Of a stretch of 64,000 nt of DNA, positions 28,160-38,095 are shown piece after piece. The notes below the pieces were generated by a model. The model had not been told where the DNA came from and searched no databases. It worked only from the letters and a program-made list of their open reading frames with translations. The position numbers were made by a program, and so were the translations under genes. The stretch is from Promicromonospora soli (GTDB taxonomy: Bacteria > Actinomycetota > Actinomycetes > Actinomycetales > Cellulomonadaceae): assembly GCF_014653785.1 (NCBI RefSeq), contig NZ_BNAS01000005.1, forward strand, positions 365,368-429,367, written 5' to 3'. Numbering within the stretch: the stretch's first letter is position 1; each line of letters begins with the position of its first letter.

Positions 28160-29743
28160 TCACTCACCCTGTCTCTCCATCCATCGTTCGGGACCCGCCG
28201 CCGCGCGTGCGGTGCGGGCGCGCATGGCCTGCTCCCCCATGAGCCGCGCGGCGTCGGCGGCGTCGAGGTGCGGCACCTCCGGACGCACCGGGCCCTCGGT
28301 GGAGTGCACCTGGAACGAGGCCACACCCAGCCGGCGCTGCCACGGGCCCTGGCTCAGGCCCAGCGACTGCGTCCGCTCGTGCGGCACCACGTCCAGGATC
28401 TTCACCAGGCGGCCTCGCCGCAGCAGCAGCGCGCGGCCGGTCACGGTGAACCCGTTGCGGCGCCACGCCACGGGATCAAGTATGCGGGTCCGCCGAGGTG
28501 CGTTGACGTAGGTGCTCTCCGTCCGGGAATCGCCGTCCAGCCCGGCGTCGAGGACGCGGCGCGGCTCGTCGACACCGAGGTCCGGCAGCACGAGGGACAG
28601 CACGGTCAGCGCCTCCTCGCGGGTGCCGACGGGCAGCAGGACGCTGTTCTTCTCCTCGCTCGCGCCGCCGTAGCCGGCGACGTTCACCTGCACGCGCCAC
28701 CAGTCGCGGTCACGCCACAGCACGCTCTGCACCAGGCGGACGGCCTGCACGCGGCCCGGCGGGATGGTCTGGGAGCGCGTCTCGAGCATGCCGTGACGCA
28801 GGCGGACGCCGTCGGGCGAGATGGCCACCCGGAAGTCGAACTCACCGGTCAGGCGGCCGAACAGGTACCCGCCCGCACCCAGCACCGCGGGCAGCGTGGC
28901 GGTCAGGACGGCGAACTGGCCAGTGACGATCACGGCCACGAGGACCGCGACGGCCCAGGCGACCAGCGTGATCATCGCGCCGGACCGCACCACCGACGCG
29001 ATCAGCCGCCCTATGGGCACGGTGAGTACCGGCACCTGAGGCGCTTCGAGGCTGGTCATCGGTGCCGGCTGGGCCGTTCCTGCGCCCTGCTCCCCGTCGG
29101 GCACGACACCGTCCTGCGCCGCGCCGTCCCGCTCGCCCGCCGGGACACGGCCGGCGGGGGCGGTCACGGCGTCGGACGGCGCGAGCGGCCGCGCAGCCGC
29201 CGGGTTCGCCCTGCCGACCTTGAGGCCGGCCGCACGGGCGAGGAGCTCGGCGCGCAGCTCGTCGGCGTCGGACCCCTTCAGGAAGCCGATGGCGACGCCG
29301 GAGTCCGTGCCGCCGGCGGTCTCCAGGGTGAGCTCGCACAGGCCGAAGAACCGGGCCACGAGCGGCTGCCGGATGTCGACCGACTGCAGCCGGTCCAGAC
29401 GGGCGTGCCGCTGCTGGCGGAACAGGATGCCGCGCCGCAGGTGCACGGTCTCCTCGCCGATGGCAAAGGTGGTCATGCGCCAGGCAAGGGTCGAGTAGCC
29501 CCAGCCCACGAGCGCGACGGCGGCGAGCGCGGCGAGCAGCGTCCACCAGTACTCGCTGGACACGAGCGCGATCAGGCCGCCGCGCGGGCCGCCGTCGAGG
29601 CTCTGCTGGCCCAGGATCACGATGGCCGCGCCGACCACCGCCCATCCCCGGACCAGGGGCGTGATCGGGTGGACGCGCCGCCAGACGAGCTCCTCGGCGT
29701 CGGGCTGCGCCCGCTGCTCGACGTTGTGCTCCGGCGTGCTCAC
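28160..29743 (-). CDS. PH-domain (bPH2/YdbT-type) membrane protein
   Basis: 527 residues. It has membrane helix pairs near 32-70 and 240-290 and repeated bacterial pleckstrin-homology units (RRGILFRQQRHARLDRLQSVDI; RHGMLETRSQTIPPGRVQAVRLVQ; RRGRLVKILDVVPHERTQSLGLSQGPWQRRLG), as in YdbT of Bacillus. A Pro/Ala/Gly linker (about 175-220) separates the first two units. The related Bacillus proteins protect against bacteriocins. The role in actinobacteria, where the pair sits next to folate genes, is unknown. It overlaps the next PH gene by 4 bp. Confidence 0.88.
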   Translation of the reverse strand: MSTPEHNVEQRAQPDAEELVWRRVHPITPLVRGWAVVGAAIVILGQQSLDGGPRGGLIALVSSEYWWTLLAALAAVALVGWGYSTLAWRMTTFAIGEETVHLRRGILFRQQRHARLDRLQSVDIRQPLVARFFGLCELTLETAGGTDSGVAIGFLKGSDADELRAELLARAAGLKVGRANPAAARPLAPSDAVTAPAGRVPAGERDGAAQDGVVPDGEQGAGTAQPAPMTSLEAPQVPVLTVPIGRLIASVVRSGAMITLVAWAVAVLVAVIVTGQFAVLTATLPAVLGAGGYLFGRLTGEFDFRVAISPDGVRLRHGMLETRSQTIPPGRVQAVRLVQSVLWRDRDWWRVQVNVAGYGGASEEKNSVLLPVGTREEALTVLSLVLPDLGVDEPRRVLDAGLDGDSRTESTYVNAPRRTRILDPVAWRRNGFTVTGRALLLRRGRLVKILDVVPHERTQSLGLSQGPWQRRLGVASFQVHSTEGPVRPEVPHLDAADAARLMGEQAMRARTARAAAGPERWMERQGE

Positions 29744-30222
29744 AGGCCCGCCAGACGAGCCTCACCGCGGGACGCAAGGCGGTCACGCAGACGCGCCGCC
29801 TCGTCCGGGGGCAGACCGGGGATCTGGGCGTCCGTGCCCACGGACGCCGTGTGCAGCTGCACCTTCGCCAGGCCCAGCTTGCGGTCCAGCGGGCCGGCCT
29901 CGACGTCCACGTACTGCATGCGGCCGTACGGCACCACGACCATCGACCGGAACATCACGCCCTTGCGGATCAGGAGGTCGTCGTCGCGCTCGGCGTAGCC
30001 GATCGCTCGGACCTGGCGCGGGACCAGGAAGATCGACCACACCAGGAAGACGGCGGGGACACCGGCGAGGATCCAGAACCACGGGCCGACGGTGATAGCG
30101 AGCACGACGCCCGCGATCAGCGGTATCCCGAGGGTGATCGTGCCCGGGACCAGCCGGGCCGTCACGAGCCGCGGGGACACGCGGTTCCAGGTCACATCGT
30201 GCGGTTCGAAGGGGCTGGTCAT
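29740..30222 (-). CDS. PH-domain (bPH2/YdbS-type) membrane protein
   Basis: 160 residues from the ATG at 30222; an ATG at 30231 is the alternative. Two adjacent membrane helices (about 25-68) are followed by one bPH2 domain with IRKGVMFRSMVVVPYGRMQYVDVEAGPLDRKLGLAKVQ split over its strands. It is the small partner of the downstream YdbT-like protein, and the pair is likely to form a membrane complex. Its stop overlaps the partner start (GTGA). Confidence 0.88.
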   Translation of the reverse strand: MTSPFEPHDVTWNRVSPRLVTARLVPGTITLGIPLIAGVVLAITVGPWFWILAGVPAVFLVWSIFLVPRQVRAIGYAERDDDLLIRKGVMFRSMVVVPYGRMQYVDVEAGPLDRKLGLAKVQLHTASVGTDAQIPGLPPDEAARLRDRLASRGEARLAGL

Positions 30223-30266
30223 GATGGCCATTGTTCCGCAGAGGGCGAGTACTGGACAGCGAGGCC

Positions 30267-30776
30267 TCAGGCCGGAGCGGGGGACTCGCCTTCCTCCGAG
30301 CTTGCGCGGTCCTTGTCCGACGGCGGCAGCTCGCAGAACTTCTCCACGACCAGGCCTACCACGGTGAGCACGATCGAGCAGAGCATGGCGATCCCGGCGG
30401 CAACGGCGCGGTCGCGGCGCGGCTCGATCGTGAGGTCGCCGAGCACCACCAGCACCTGCGCCAGGTACCAGCCGCCGAGCAGCGCACCGGTCAGCGCGGC
30501 CGCCTTCGCCAGGACGAGCGTCCGGGCGGCGCGGATACCGTCGAGGGACGGCCGCTTGCCCTTCTGGTACGAACGCACGGCCCACCCGGACCAGAACACC
30601 CCTCCGGCCAGCGCCAGGATCGCGACGTCGACCAGCCAGGGCACCACCGGCAGATACACGCTGCGCGTCTCCAGGGCGCGGAGCACCAGCCAGCCGACGA
30701 TCCCGACGGCCAAGAGGATTGCGATCAGGGACCCGACAGGGGTTCGGCGCATGTCAGGCGTCGCGCCCCCGCTCAT
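30267..30776 (-). CDS. DUF3180 membrane protein
   Basis: 169 residues, with an alternative ATG at 30752. Four predicted helices carry the DUF3180 pattern: RRTPVGSLIAILLAVGIVGWLVLR at the start, the LGGWYLAQVLVVLGDL segment in the third helix and a short charged tail. The family is confined to actinobacteria, sits between folK and PH-domain genes, and has no known function. It overlaps the end of folB-folK, which implies coupled translation. Confidence 0.85.
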   Translation of the reverse strand: MSGGATPDMRRTPVGSLIAILLAVGIVGWLVLRALETRSVYLPVVPWLVDVAILALAGGVFWSGWAVRSYQKGKRPSLDGIRAARTLVLAKAAALTGALLGGWYLAQVLVVLGDLTIEPRRDRAVAAGIAMLCSIVLTVVGLVVEKFCELPPSDKDRASSEEGESPAPA

Positions 30777-33621
30777 CCCGGACCGGCACCCACGAGGGGA
30801 CCGAGTCGATGGGGCCGTCAGGCGCCGTCGCGTGCTGCTCGTTCGCGTAGCCCGGCACCCGGATCACCGTGTGGTCGTTGTCGTATGCGTCCCGGTGACC
30901 GCTCAGCTGCCCGCTCGGGTGGCCGTTGGGGTGGCCGTTCTGGTGACCGTTCTGGGCCCGGTCGAGCGCACCGTTCGTCGACCCGTTGACCGGCGGGAAC
31001 ACCGGGCCCGCCGGCTCCTGCGGGGCGCCACCGTTCACCGGCGGGAACACACCCGACTGCTGGCGCGACGGATTGACCGGCGCGAACACCGGCTTGGCCG
31101 GCGCCGAGGACGCCAGGGGCAGCGGCTCGTGCGCCGGCAGCTCGTGCGCCGTGTCCCGTACCACGCGGGGCGCGATCGGTGCCGGCGGCGCCGGGACGAG
31201 CGCCTCCTCCGGCGGCGGCACGGCCGACCCGTTGCCCGTCATGCCGATCGGCAGAACCGTGCGCGGGGCCGAGGGCGCTGCCTGCGACACCTGCGACGGG
31301 ATCGGCACGGAGCCGCCCGGCACGGGTCCGCTGGAGTAGCCCTGCGGGTGCGGGCTGCCCGGGTACGCCTCCTGCTGCGGGCCCACACCCCGCGTCCGGG
31401 GGTCCAGGTCCACCGGGCCGCTGTGGTGCGTCTGCGGTTGCCCACCGCCGGGTACCTCCACCACGGGTCCGGCGGGCGAGGCCGGCGGGCGCCCGCTCGG
31501 CGGGAGCGACGGGGGCAGCGCGGGAGGCATCTCGCCGGCGCGGGCGTCCTGCCCGCCGTCGCCTCCACCCCGAGGCTCAGGCACCGCAGGGTGGTTCGAG
31601 ATGGTGGCGCCGCCGCCCTGCTCGGGCTCGGGGTCGGGGTCGGTCAGCCAGTCGAGCGCGAGCCAGCGGATGCCGGCCCGGTCCGGTGCCGTGGCCGCGA
31701 GCTGGGCCACCGGGCCACCGCCCAGGCCGGGCAGCACGGCGTCCGGCGCGATCTGCGACCAGGGCTCCAGGACGAACGCCCGCTCGTGCGCTCGGGGGTG
31801 GGGGATCTCGAGGTCCTCCGCGGCGTCGGTCAGGTTGCCGTAGGCAATCAGGTCGACGTCGAGCGTGCGGGCGCCCCAGCGCTCCTCGCGGGTGCGGCCG
31901 TGCACGTTCTCGACCTCCTGGCAGGCGTGCAGCAGCCCGCGCGCGGAGAGCGTCGTGCGGGCAAGCAGCACCGCGTTCAGGTAGTCGGGCTGGTCCTCCG
32001 GACCGCCGACGGCGGCCGTGCGCGCCAGCGGCGACACGTCGGTGATCTGCAGGCCCGGCATCCGGTCCAGCTCGGCGACCGCTGACCGCATGGTGGCCTG
32101 CGGGTCGCCCAGGTTGGCGCCGATCGCGATGACCACGTCCACATAGCCGGCGGGAACCTCGTCGAACCGGTCGCGCGGCTCGGGCTGATACTGCCCCGGC
32201 GCGTACTGCTCCTGCCCGTACGCCTGCTCCGGCTGCCCGACGGCGGAGTCGGGGACCGCCGCCGTCGCCCGGGTCGGTTCCATGTCGGCCCGGTCGTACT
32301 GCTGGTCGAACAGCTGGTCGTACTGGTTCGGCTGCTGCTCGAAAGGCTGCGGCTGCTCGAACTGCTGCGGCTGGTCGAAGCCCTGCTGCTCGAAGCCCTG
32401 CTGGACCTGGTCGAACTGCCCCGGCTGCTCGAACCGCTGCGGCCGCTGCTCGGGCTGAGCCTGCTCCGGCTGCTGCGCGTACTGGTCGTACTGCTGCTGC
32501 TCGAAACCGCCGCCCTGGTCGACTCCCTGCCGCTGGTCGATCCCCTGGAGCGACTCGTACTGCTGGACCGGCTCGAACACGGGCTCGGAATGGAACTGCT
32601 CCTCGGGCCGGAACTGCGGCTCGGGCTGGAACTGCGGCTCGGGCTGGAATGCAGGCTCCTGGCCAAGGTGATCCTGCCGCTCGGGCTGTGCCGGAGGCTC
32701 GGCCGGCAGCTCCCACGCCGCGGCGATCACCTGCAGCGGCTGGGGCGCGACGAGCTCGGGGGTGGGGAGCGGCTCCGGCTCCTCGACAGGGGGCTGTGCG
32801 GCGGGCGCGACCGAGGCCGGGATCCGCTCGACGAGCGGCGCTGCCTCGAACGCCTCGGCACCGAGCTGCTCCGAGTCGAAGGGCCGGTACGGCTCCGGCT
32901 CGAACGGCTCTGGCTCGAACGGCTCCGGCTCGGCGGTCGCGGGACTGGCGACAGCCTCGAAGTCCCGGGGCTCCGGCTCGGCGGCGAACGACGCGCTCTC
33001 GGACCCGCTGCGCGCCTGCTCCGCGGCGTCGTTCCACGAATCGATGGGCGGACCAGTGCGGAAGACGTCCTGCGGGTTCGGCTCGTACCCAGCGCGGGTG
33101 TCGGCCGGCTCGACCGGCTCGAGCGGCGCGGCGGTCGAGAGCGAGCTCTCGGCCGACGGTTCCTGGGCCTGCCGGAGGCCCGCGAGCGATGCCGGCGCGG
33201 CAACGACGGGCATGCGGGTGCGGTCGCGTCGGACCGCCACCACGACGTCGGCGAACGGCACCGGGATCGGCGCGTGCGGCTTGTGCACCTGCACGTCCAC
33301 CGCCTGGACCTGCGGCCGGGCCAGCACCGCGGCGGCGATGCGCTCGGCCACCGTCTCGACGAGGTCGGCGGGTTCGCCCGTGAGGATGCCGTGGACGTCC
33401 TCGGCCACGTCCGCGTAGCTGACGGTCAGCGCGAGGTCGTCACCGGCGGCCGCCGGGCGAGTGTCCAGGTAGAGCACGACGTCGGCCCGGAACTCCTGGC
33501 CGGTCTGTCGTTCCGACGGCAGCACACCGTGATACCCCCGCGCGCTCACGCCGCTCAGCTGGATCTGGTCCAGCGATCGGCCGTCCGGGCCTGTAACGCC
33601 CGTTCCGAACGCTGTGGTCAC
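30754..33621 (-). CDS. Dihydroneopterin aldolase-HPPK fusion with giant disordered insert
   Basis: 955 residues, about three times the sum of the two enzymes. FolB (about 15-135) has LSGVSARGYHGVLPSER and VHKPHAPIPVPFADVVV. FolK (about 488-655) has VIAIGANLGDPQATMR, RWGARTLDVDLIAYG and HPRAHERAFVLEPW. Between them lie about 350 residues rich in Glu, Pro and then Gln/Phe repeats such as QQFEQPQPFEQQ. After FolK there are about 300 more Pro/Gly/Asn-rich residues with NGHxNGH repeats. Both catalytic parts look intact, so it should do two successive steps of folate synthesis. Overlaps with folP (ATGA) confirm the operon. Confidence 0.93.
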   Translation of the reverse strand: MTTAFGTGVTGPDGRSLDQIQLSGVSARGYHGVLPSERQTGQEFRADVVLYLDTRPAAAGDDLALTVSYADVAEDVHGILTGEPADLVETVAERIAAAVLARPQVQAVDVQVHKPHAPIPVPFADVVVAVRRDRTRMPVVAAPASLAGLRQAQEPSAESSLSTAAPLEPVEPADTRAGYEPNPQDVFRTGPPIDSWNDAAEQARSGSESASFAAEPEPRDFEAVASPATAEPEPFEPEPFEPEPYRPFDSEQLGAEAFEAAPLVERIPASVAPAAQPPVEEPEPLPTPELVAPQPLQVIAAAWELPAEPPAQPERQDHLGQEPAFQPEPQFQPEPQFRPEEQFHSEPVFEPVQQYESLQGIDQRQGVDQGGGFEQQQYDQYAQQPEQAQPEQRPQRFEQPGQFDQVQQGFEQQGFDQPQQFEQPQPFEQQPNQYDQLFDQQYDRADMEPTRATAAVPDSAVGQPEQAYGQEQYAPGQYQPEPRDRFDEVPAGYVDVVIAIGANLGDPQATMRSAVAELDRMPGLQITDVSPLARTAAVGGPEDQPDYLNAVLLARTTLSARGLLHACQEVENVHGRTREERWGARTLDVDLIAYGNLTDAAEDLEIPHPRAHERAFVLEPWSQIAPDAVLPGLGGGPVAQLAATAPDRAGIRWLALDWLTDPDPEPEQGGGATISNHPAVPEPRGGGDGGQDARAGEMPPALPPSLPPSGRPPASPAGPVVEVPGGGQPQTHHSGPVDLDPRTRGVGPQQEAYPGSPHPQGYSSGPVPGGSVPIPSQVSQAAPSAPRTVLPIGMTGNGSAVPPPEEALVPAPPAPIAPRVVRDTAHELPAHEPLPLASSAPAKPVFAPVNPSRQQSGVFPPVNGGAPQEPAGPVFPPVNGSTNGALDRAQNGHQNGHPNGHPSGQLSGHRDAYDNDHTVIRVPGYANEQHATAPDGPIDSVPSWVPVRDERGRDA

Positions 33622-34667
33622 CGTGGTCTCCCCCCGTCGTCTTTACGTGCACCGGAATCCTGCCAGGTCGGCATGCCATGTCCCCCGGCCGTCCACGATT
33701 CTGTGGTCAAGGCCACGGTCGAAGTCAATGCCTCCGGTGCGGATCGAGGAGGGGCACCACGCGACCATACCCGTGGCTCGTCCGCCGCGGTGGTCCACGC
33801 GGCCGCCACCTTCACGGCGTCAGCACTGGCCCGGACGGTGTGCACGCGCACGCACCAGGCGCCCGCGGCGGCCGACAGAGCCGAGATCGCGGCCGTCGCG
33901 TCGTCCCGCGCACGCGGCGGCGCGGGGCGCCCTGACGAGTCCGCGAGCAGATGGCCCAGGAACCGCTTGCGGGACGCGCCGACGAGCACGGGTCGGCCCA
34001 GCTGGTGCAGCGCGTCGAGGTGAGCCAGCAGCGGCCAGTTCAGCACCCCTGCCTTGGCGAAGCCGAGCCCCGGGTCGAGGATCAGCTGCTCGGGCCGCAC
34101 CCCGTCGTCGTGCAGGGCGGCCATGCGGGCCGCGAGCTCCTCGCGGACGTCGGCCACGACGTCGTCGTACACCTCGAGGTCGTCCATGACGTCCGCGTGC
34201 CCTCGCCAGTGCATCGCCACGTACGCGGCGCCGGTCTCGGCGACGGCGCGGCCCATCCCGGGGTCGGCGAGGCCGCCCGAGACGTCGTTCACGATGCGCG
34301 CCCCCGCGGCCACCGCCCGCTCGGCGACGGCGGCGCGGGTGGTGTCCACGCTCACGATCGCGCCGTGCGCGGCGAGCTGCTCGATCACAGGCAGCACCCG
34401 CGCCAGCTCCTGGTCCTGCGGCACCCGCACGGCCCCCGGCCGGGTGGACTCCCCGCCAACGTCCAGGATGTCAGCACCCTCGCCGAGCAGCTCCAACCCG
34501 TGCGCGACGGCGGCCGACGGCTCGAACCACTCACCGCCGTCCGAGAACGAGTCCGGGGTGACGTTGACCACGCCCATCACGAGGGTGCGGCCCACTCCGG
34601 AGAGCTCCGGCAGGCCGTGCACCCGGGCGTCCCGGGTGGGATGACGCGCGGCGGGGGCCACCGTCAC
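33618..34667 (-). CDS. folP: Dihydropteroate synthase
   Basis: 349 residues from a GTG overlapping the folE stop. Motifs: [56 protein letters not shown] and GASRKRFLG. It joins pterin pyrophosphate with p-aminobenzoate and is the sulfonamide target. The catalytic TIM barrel ends near residue 295. A tail of about 55 Ser/Thr/Pro/Gly-rich residues follows and is not part of the family domain. Confidence 0.97.
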   Translation of the reverse strand: MTVAPAARHPTRDARVHGLPELSGVGRTLVMGVVNVTPDSFSDGGEWFEPSAAVAHGLELLGEGADILDVGGESTRPGAVRVPQDQELARVLPVIEQLAAHGAIVSVDTTRAAVAERAVAAGARIVNDVSGGLADPGMGRAVAETGAAYVAMHWRGHADVMDDLEVYDDVVADVREELAARMAALHDDGVRPEQLILDPGLGFAKAGVLNWPLLAHLDALHQLGRPVLVGASRKRFLGHLLADSSGRPAPPRARDDATAAISALSAAAGAWCVRVHTVRASADAVKVAAAWTTAADEPRVWSRGAPPRSAPEALTSTVALTTESWTAGGHGMPTWQDSGARKDDGGRPR

Positions 34668-35287
34668 TTCCCGAGAATGAGGCTCATCGCCTCGGCTCGT
34701 GTGGCGCCGTCACGCATGACGCCGCGCACCGCGGAGGTGATGGTGCGCGAGCCGGGCTTCCGGACACCGCGCATGGACATGCACAGGTGCTCGCACTGGA
34801 CCACCACGAGCACGCCGCGCGGTTCGAGGATCTCCACCAGGGAGTCCGCGATCTGGGTCGTCATCCGCTCCTGGACCTGCGGGCGGCGGGCGTAGACCTC
34901 GACCAGGCGCGCCAGCTTGCTCAGGCCCGTGATGCGGCCGTCCACGTTCGGGATGTACCCGACGTGCGCGACGCCGTGGAACGGCACCAGGTGGTGCTCG
35001 CAGGTGGAGTACACCTCGATGTCCTTGACCAGCACCATCTCCTCGTGCCCGATGTCGAAGGTGGTGGTCAGCACCTCCTTCGCCTCTTGCCGCAGGCCTG
35101 CGAAGATCTCCCGGTACGCCCGGGCGACGCGGGCCGGCGTCTCCCGCAGGCCCTCCCGTTCAGGATCTTCGCCGACCGCGAGGAGGAACTCGCGCACTGC
35201 CGCCTCGGCCCGTGCGGCGTCGTACGGCGGAATTTCCGCCGCGGTCCGCACGGGCGTCGACAGGGGGGTGATGGACCCGTCGGTCAT
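34664..35287 (-). CDS. folE: GTP cyclohydrolase I
   Basis: 207 residues from the ATG at 35287 with GGAGC upstream. The zinc ligands are Cys96 and His99 ([10 protein letters not shown]) and Cys169 ([10 protein letters not shown]). [31 protein letters not shown], seen in pieces, is the tunnel-forming region. It makes dihydroneopterin triphosphate, the entry to folate. It is 26 bp after ftsH and coupled to folP. Confidence 0.98.
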   Translation of the reverse strand: MTDGSITPLSTPVRTAAEIPPYDAARAEAAVREFLLAVGEDPEREGLRETPARVARAYREIFAGLRQEAKEVLTTTFDIGHEEMVLVKDIEVYSTCEHHLVPFHGVAHVGYIPNVDGRITGLSKLARLVEVYARRPQVQERMTTQIADSLVEILEPRGVLVVVQCEHLCMSMRGVRKPGSRTITSAVRGVMRDGATRAEAMSLILGK

Positions 35288-35313
35288 CGTGTAGCTCCGG
35301 TCGTAGTCACTGC

Positions 35314-37353
35314 TCAGTTCGGCGGATCCGCGGGCGCCGTGTCCGACGGCGTCGCCGTGTCCAGCACCGCCTCGTCCTGGGGCACGGTGGTGGTGTGCCC
35401 GTTCTGGGCCGCCAGCTCCTTGGGCGTCAGGACCGGGCCGCGCGTGTGCACGGTGCGCTGCTCGCTGGAGAGCCAGACGTCGCGCGCGGGGCGCTTCTCG
35501 ACGGGCCGGAAGATCTCCTGGAGCTCCTTCTGGTTGAGGGTCTCCTTGTCGAGCAGGCCCAGCACCAGGTCGTCGAGCACGTCGCGGTACTGGCTCAGCA
35601 CCTCCCACGCCTCGTCGTGCGCGGCGTCGACGAGCTTGCGCACCTCGTCGTCGATGGTGCCCGCGACCGACTCGGAGTAGTCCCGCTCGTGCCCGTAGTC
35701 GCGGCCCAGGAACGGCTCGCCGGCGCTCGTGCCGAGCTTGATGGCGCCGACCTTCTCGCTCATGCCGTACTCGGTGACCATCTTGCGGGCGATCGCCGAG
35801 GCCTTCTCGATGTCGTTCGAGGCGCCTGTCGTGGGGTCGTGGAACACGATCTCCTCGGCGACGCGGCCGCCCATCGCGTACGCGAGCTGGTCCAGCAGCT
35901 CGTTGCGCGTGGTCGAGTACTTGTCCTCGAGCGGCATCACCATGGTGTAGCCCAGCGCCCGGCCGCGCGGCAGGATCGTCACCTTGGTGACGGGGTCCGT
36001 GTAGCGCATGGCCGCGGCGACGAGGGCGTGCCCGCCCTCGTGGTACGCCGTGATCTTCTGCTCCTTGGTGTTCATCACGCGCGTGCGCTTCTGCGGGCCG
36101 GCCACGACGCGGTCGATGGCCTCGTCCAGGGCGCGGTCGTCGATGAGCTGTGCGCCGCTGCGCGCGGTGAGCAGCGCGGCCTCGTTGAGCACGTTCGCCA
36201 GGTCCGCACCCGTGAAGCCGGGCGTGCGGCGGGCGACGGCCTCGAGGTCCACGGTGTCGACCATGGGCTTGCCCTGTGCGTGCACCCTGAGGATCGCCTC
36301 GCGGCCCTTGAGGTCCGGGGCCTCCACGGCGACCTGCCGGTCGAAGCGGCCCGGGCGCAGCAGCGCCGGGTCGAGGATGTCGGGGCGGTTCGTCGCGGCG
36401 ATGAGGATGACGTTCGTCTTGACGTCGAAGCCGTCCATCTCGACGAGCATCTGGTTCAGCGTCTGCTCGCGCTCGTCGTGGCCACCGCCCATGCCCGCGC
36501 CACGGTGCCGGCCGACGGCGTCGATCTCGTCCACGAAGATGATCGCCGGCGAGTTCTGCTTGGCCTGCTCGAACAGGTCGCGCACACGGCTGGCGCCCAC
36601 GCCGACGAACATCTCGACGAAGTCCGAGCCGGAGATCGAGTAGAACGGCACGCCGGCCTCACCTGCGACGGCGCGCGCGATGAGCGTCTTGCCCGTTCCG
36701 GGCGGGCCGTACAGCAGCACACCCTTGGGGATCTTGGCGCCAACGGCCTGGAACTTGGCCGGCTCGGCGAGGAACTCCTTGATCTCCTGGAGCTCCTCCA
36801 CCGCCTCGTCCGCGCCCGCGACGTCGGCGAAGGTCACCTGCGGGGTGTCCTTGCTGGCCAGCTTGGCCTTGGACTTGCCGAAGCCCATGACCCGGTTGCC
36901 GCCGCCCTGGGCCCGCGAGAGCAGGAACCAGAACACGACACCGATCAGGAGGAACGGGATCAGCACCGACAGCATGGACGACCAGAAGCTGGGCTGCGGC
37001 ACCTCCGAGTTGAACCCGTCGGCCGGGGCGGACTTGACTATCGCGTCCTCGATGCGGTCGCCCTGCGGCAGGGTGTAGAAGAACTCGACGGTCTTGCCGT
37101 GGTCGACCTCCTCGGCGGCGTCGCCCTCACCCTCGGTCGCCTTGTACGCCTTGGAGAGCTCGAGCTCGACCCGCTGCTCGCCGTCGACCATGAGGGCGTG
37201 CTCGACCGTGCTGCCGCGCAGCAGCTCGATGCCCTGTGACGTCTCGATTCGCGAGACATTGGGCTGGTTCAGGGCCGAGATGGCCAGAGTCACCACGACC
37301 AAGGCGACCAGGATCCAGATGACAGGCCCACTCAGAAGCTTCTTGATGTTCAT
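35314..37353 (-). CDS. ftsH: ATP-dependent zinc metalloprotease FtsH
   Basis: 679 residues. Two membrane helices (about 10-28 and 125-145) flank an extracytoplasmic domain. The AAA module has Walker A GPPGTGKT, Walker [12 protein letters not shown], the pore motif FVEMFVG and the [21 protein letters not shown]. The protease has HEGGH as its zinc motif plus a downstream Asp ligand. It degrades misfolded membrane and some soluble proteins. Leader of the fol genes below it, 184 bp after hpt, so it may have its own promoter. Confidence 0.98.
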   Translation of the reverse strand: MNIKKLLSGPVIWILVALVVVTLAISALNQPNVSRIETSQGIELLRGSTVEHALMVDGEQRVELELSKAYKATEGEGDAAEEVDHGKTVEFFYTLPQGDRIEDAIVKSAPADGFNSEVPQPSFWSSMLSVLIPFLLIGVVFWFLLSRAQGGGNRVMGFGKSKAKLASKDTPQVTFADVAGADEAVEELQEIKEFLAEPAKFQAVGAKIPKGVLLYGPPGTGKTLIARAVAGEAGVPFYSISGSDFVEMFVGVGASRVRDLFEQAKQNSPAIIFVDEIDAVGRHRGAGMGGGHDEREQTLNQMLVEMDGFDVKTNVILIAATNRPDILDPALLRPGRFDRQVAVEAPDLKGREAILRVHAQGKPMVDTVDLEAVARRTPGFTGADLANVLNEAALLTARSGAQLIDDRALDEAIDRVVAGPQKRTRVMNTKEQKITAYHEGGHALVAAAMRYTDPVTKVTILPRGRALGYTMVMPLEDKYSTTRNELLDQLAYAMGGRVAEEIVFHDPTTGASNDIEKASAIARKMVTEYGMSEKVGAIKLGTSAGEPFLGRDYGHERDYSESVAGTIDDEVRKLVDAAHDEAWEVLSQYRDVLDDLVLGLLDKETLNQKELQEIFRPVEKRPARDVWLSSEQRTVHTRGPVLTPKELAAQNGHTTTVPQDEAVLDTATPSDTAPADPPN

Positions 37354-37537
37354 CGGCGACGGGGACCGAGCCCCGTTTCCCTCCGCTCGCGCAGTATGTT
37401 TCCGTCGAAACTACATGGTCTCCCTGACAGGAGCCCCGGGTGTTCGCCCAGAGCATGTGACGCCTGGACCACACCTCGCCCGGACGTGACGAACCGCCCG
37501 GGATGGGCATACGCGGCGTCGGGCGCCGGCTGAGAAG

Positions 37538-38092
37538 TCAGCCGCCGTAGACGTGCGGTGCCAGGGTGGCAACGAACGGCAGGTTCCGATAGTTCTCGGC
37601 GTAGTCGAGGCCGTAGCCCACCACGAACTCGTTGGGGATGTCGTAGCCGAGGTACTTCACCTCGACGTCGGCCTGTGCCGCGTCCGGCTTGCGCAGCATC
37701 GCGGCGATCTCGACGGACTCGGGGCCGCGCGAGCGCAGGTTCGACACCAGCCAGGACAGGGTGAGACCCGAGTCGATGATGTCCTCGACGATGACCACGT
37801 TGCGACCAGTCAGGTCCGCGTCGAGGTCCTTGAGGATGCGGACGACGCCCGAGGACTTGGTGCCCGAGCCGTACGACGACACAGCCATCCAGTCCATCTG
37901 GACCTTGTGGTGCAGGCGCCGGGACAGGTCGGCCATCACCATGACGGCACCCTTGAGAACTCCCACCAGGAGCAGGTCCTTGCCCGCGTAGTCCGCGTCG
38001 ATCTGGGCTGCCAGCTCGTCGAGCTTCTTGGTGAGCTGCTCCTCCGAGAGCAGGATCTCTGCGAGGTCGGGTCCGACGTCGGACTGGTCCAC
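37538..38092 (-). CDS. hpt: Hypoxanthine phosphoribosyltransferase
   Basis: 184 residues from a GTG. The PRPP loop is VVIVEDIIDSGLTLSWL, with SSYGSGTKSSG and ADLSRRLHHKVQMDW as the other family segments, and YDIPNEFVVGYGLDY near the end. It salvages hypoxanthine and guanine. tilS ends 3 bp upstream on the same strand, the classical tilS-hpt-ftsH order. Confidence 0.98.
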   Translation of the reverse strand: MDQSDVGPDLAEILLSEEQLTKKLDELAAQIDADYAGKDLLLVGVLKGAVMVMADLSRRLHHKVQMDWMAVSSYGSGTKSSGVVRILKDLDADLTGRNVVIVEDIIDSGLTLSWLVSNLRSRGPESVEIAAMLRKPDAAQADVEVKYLGYDIPNEFVVGYGLDYAENYRNLPFVATLAPHVYGG

Positions 38093-38095
38093 GGG

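Noticed and set aside
32280-32640. Short spaced repeats resembling a CRISPR array
   Set aside because: The repeats are in-frame codons for Gln/Phe/Glu-rich sequence in the folB-folK insert, with irregular length and no cas genes.
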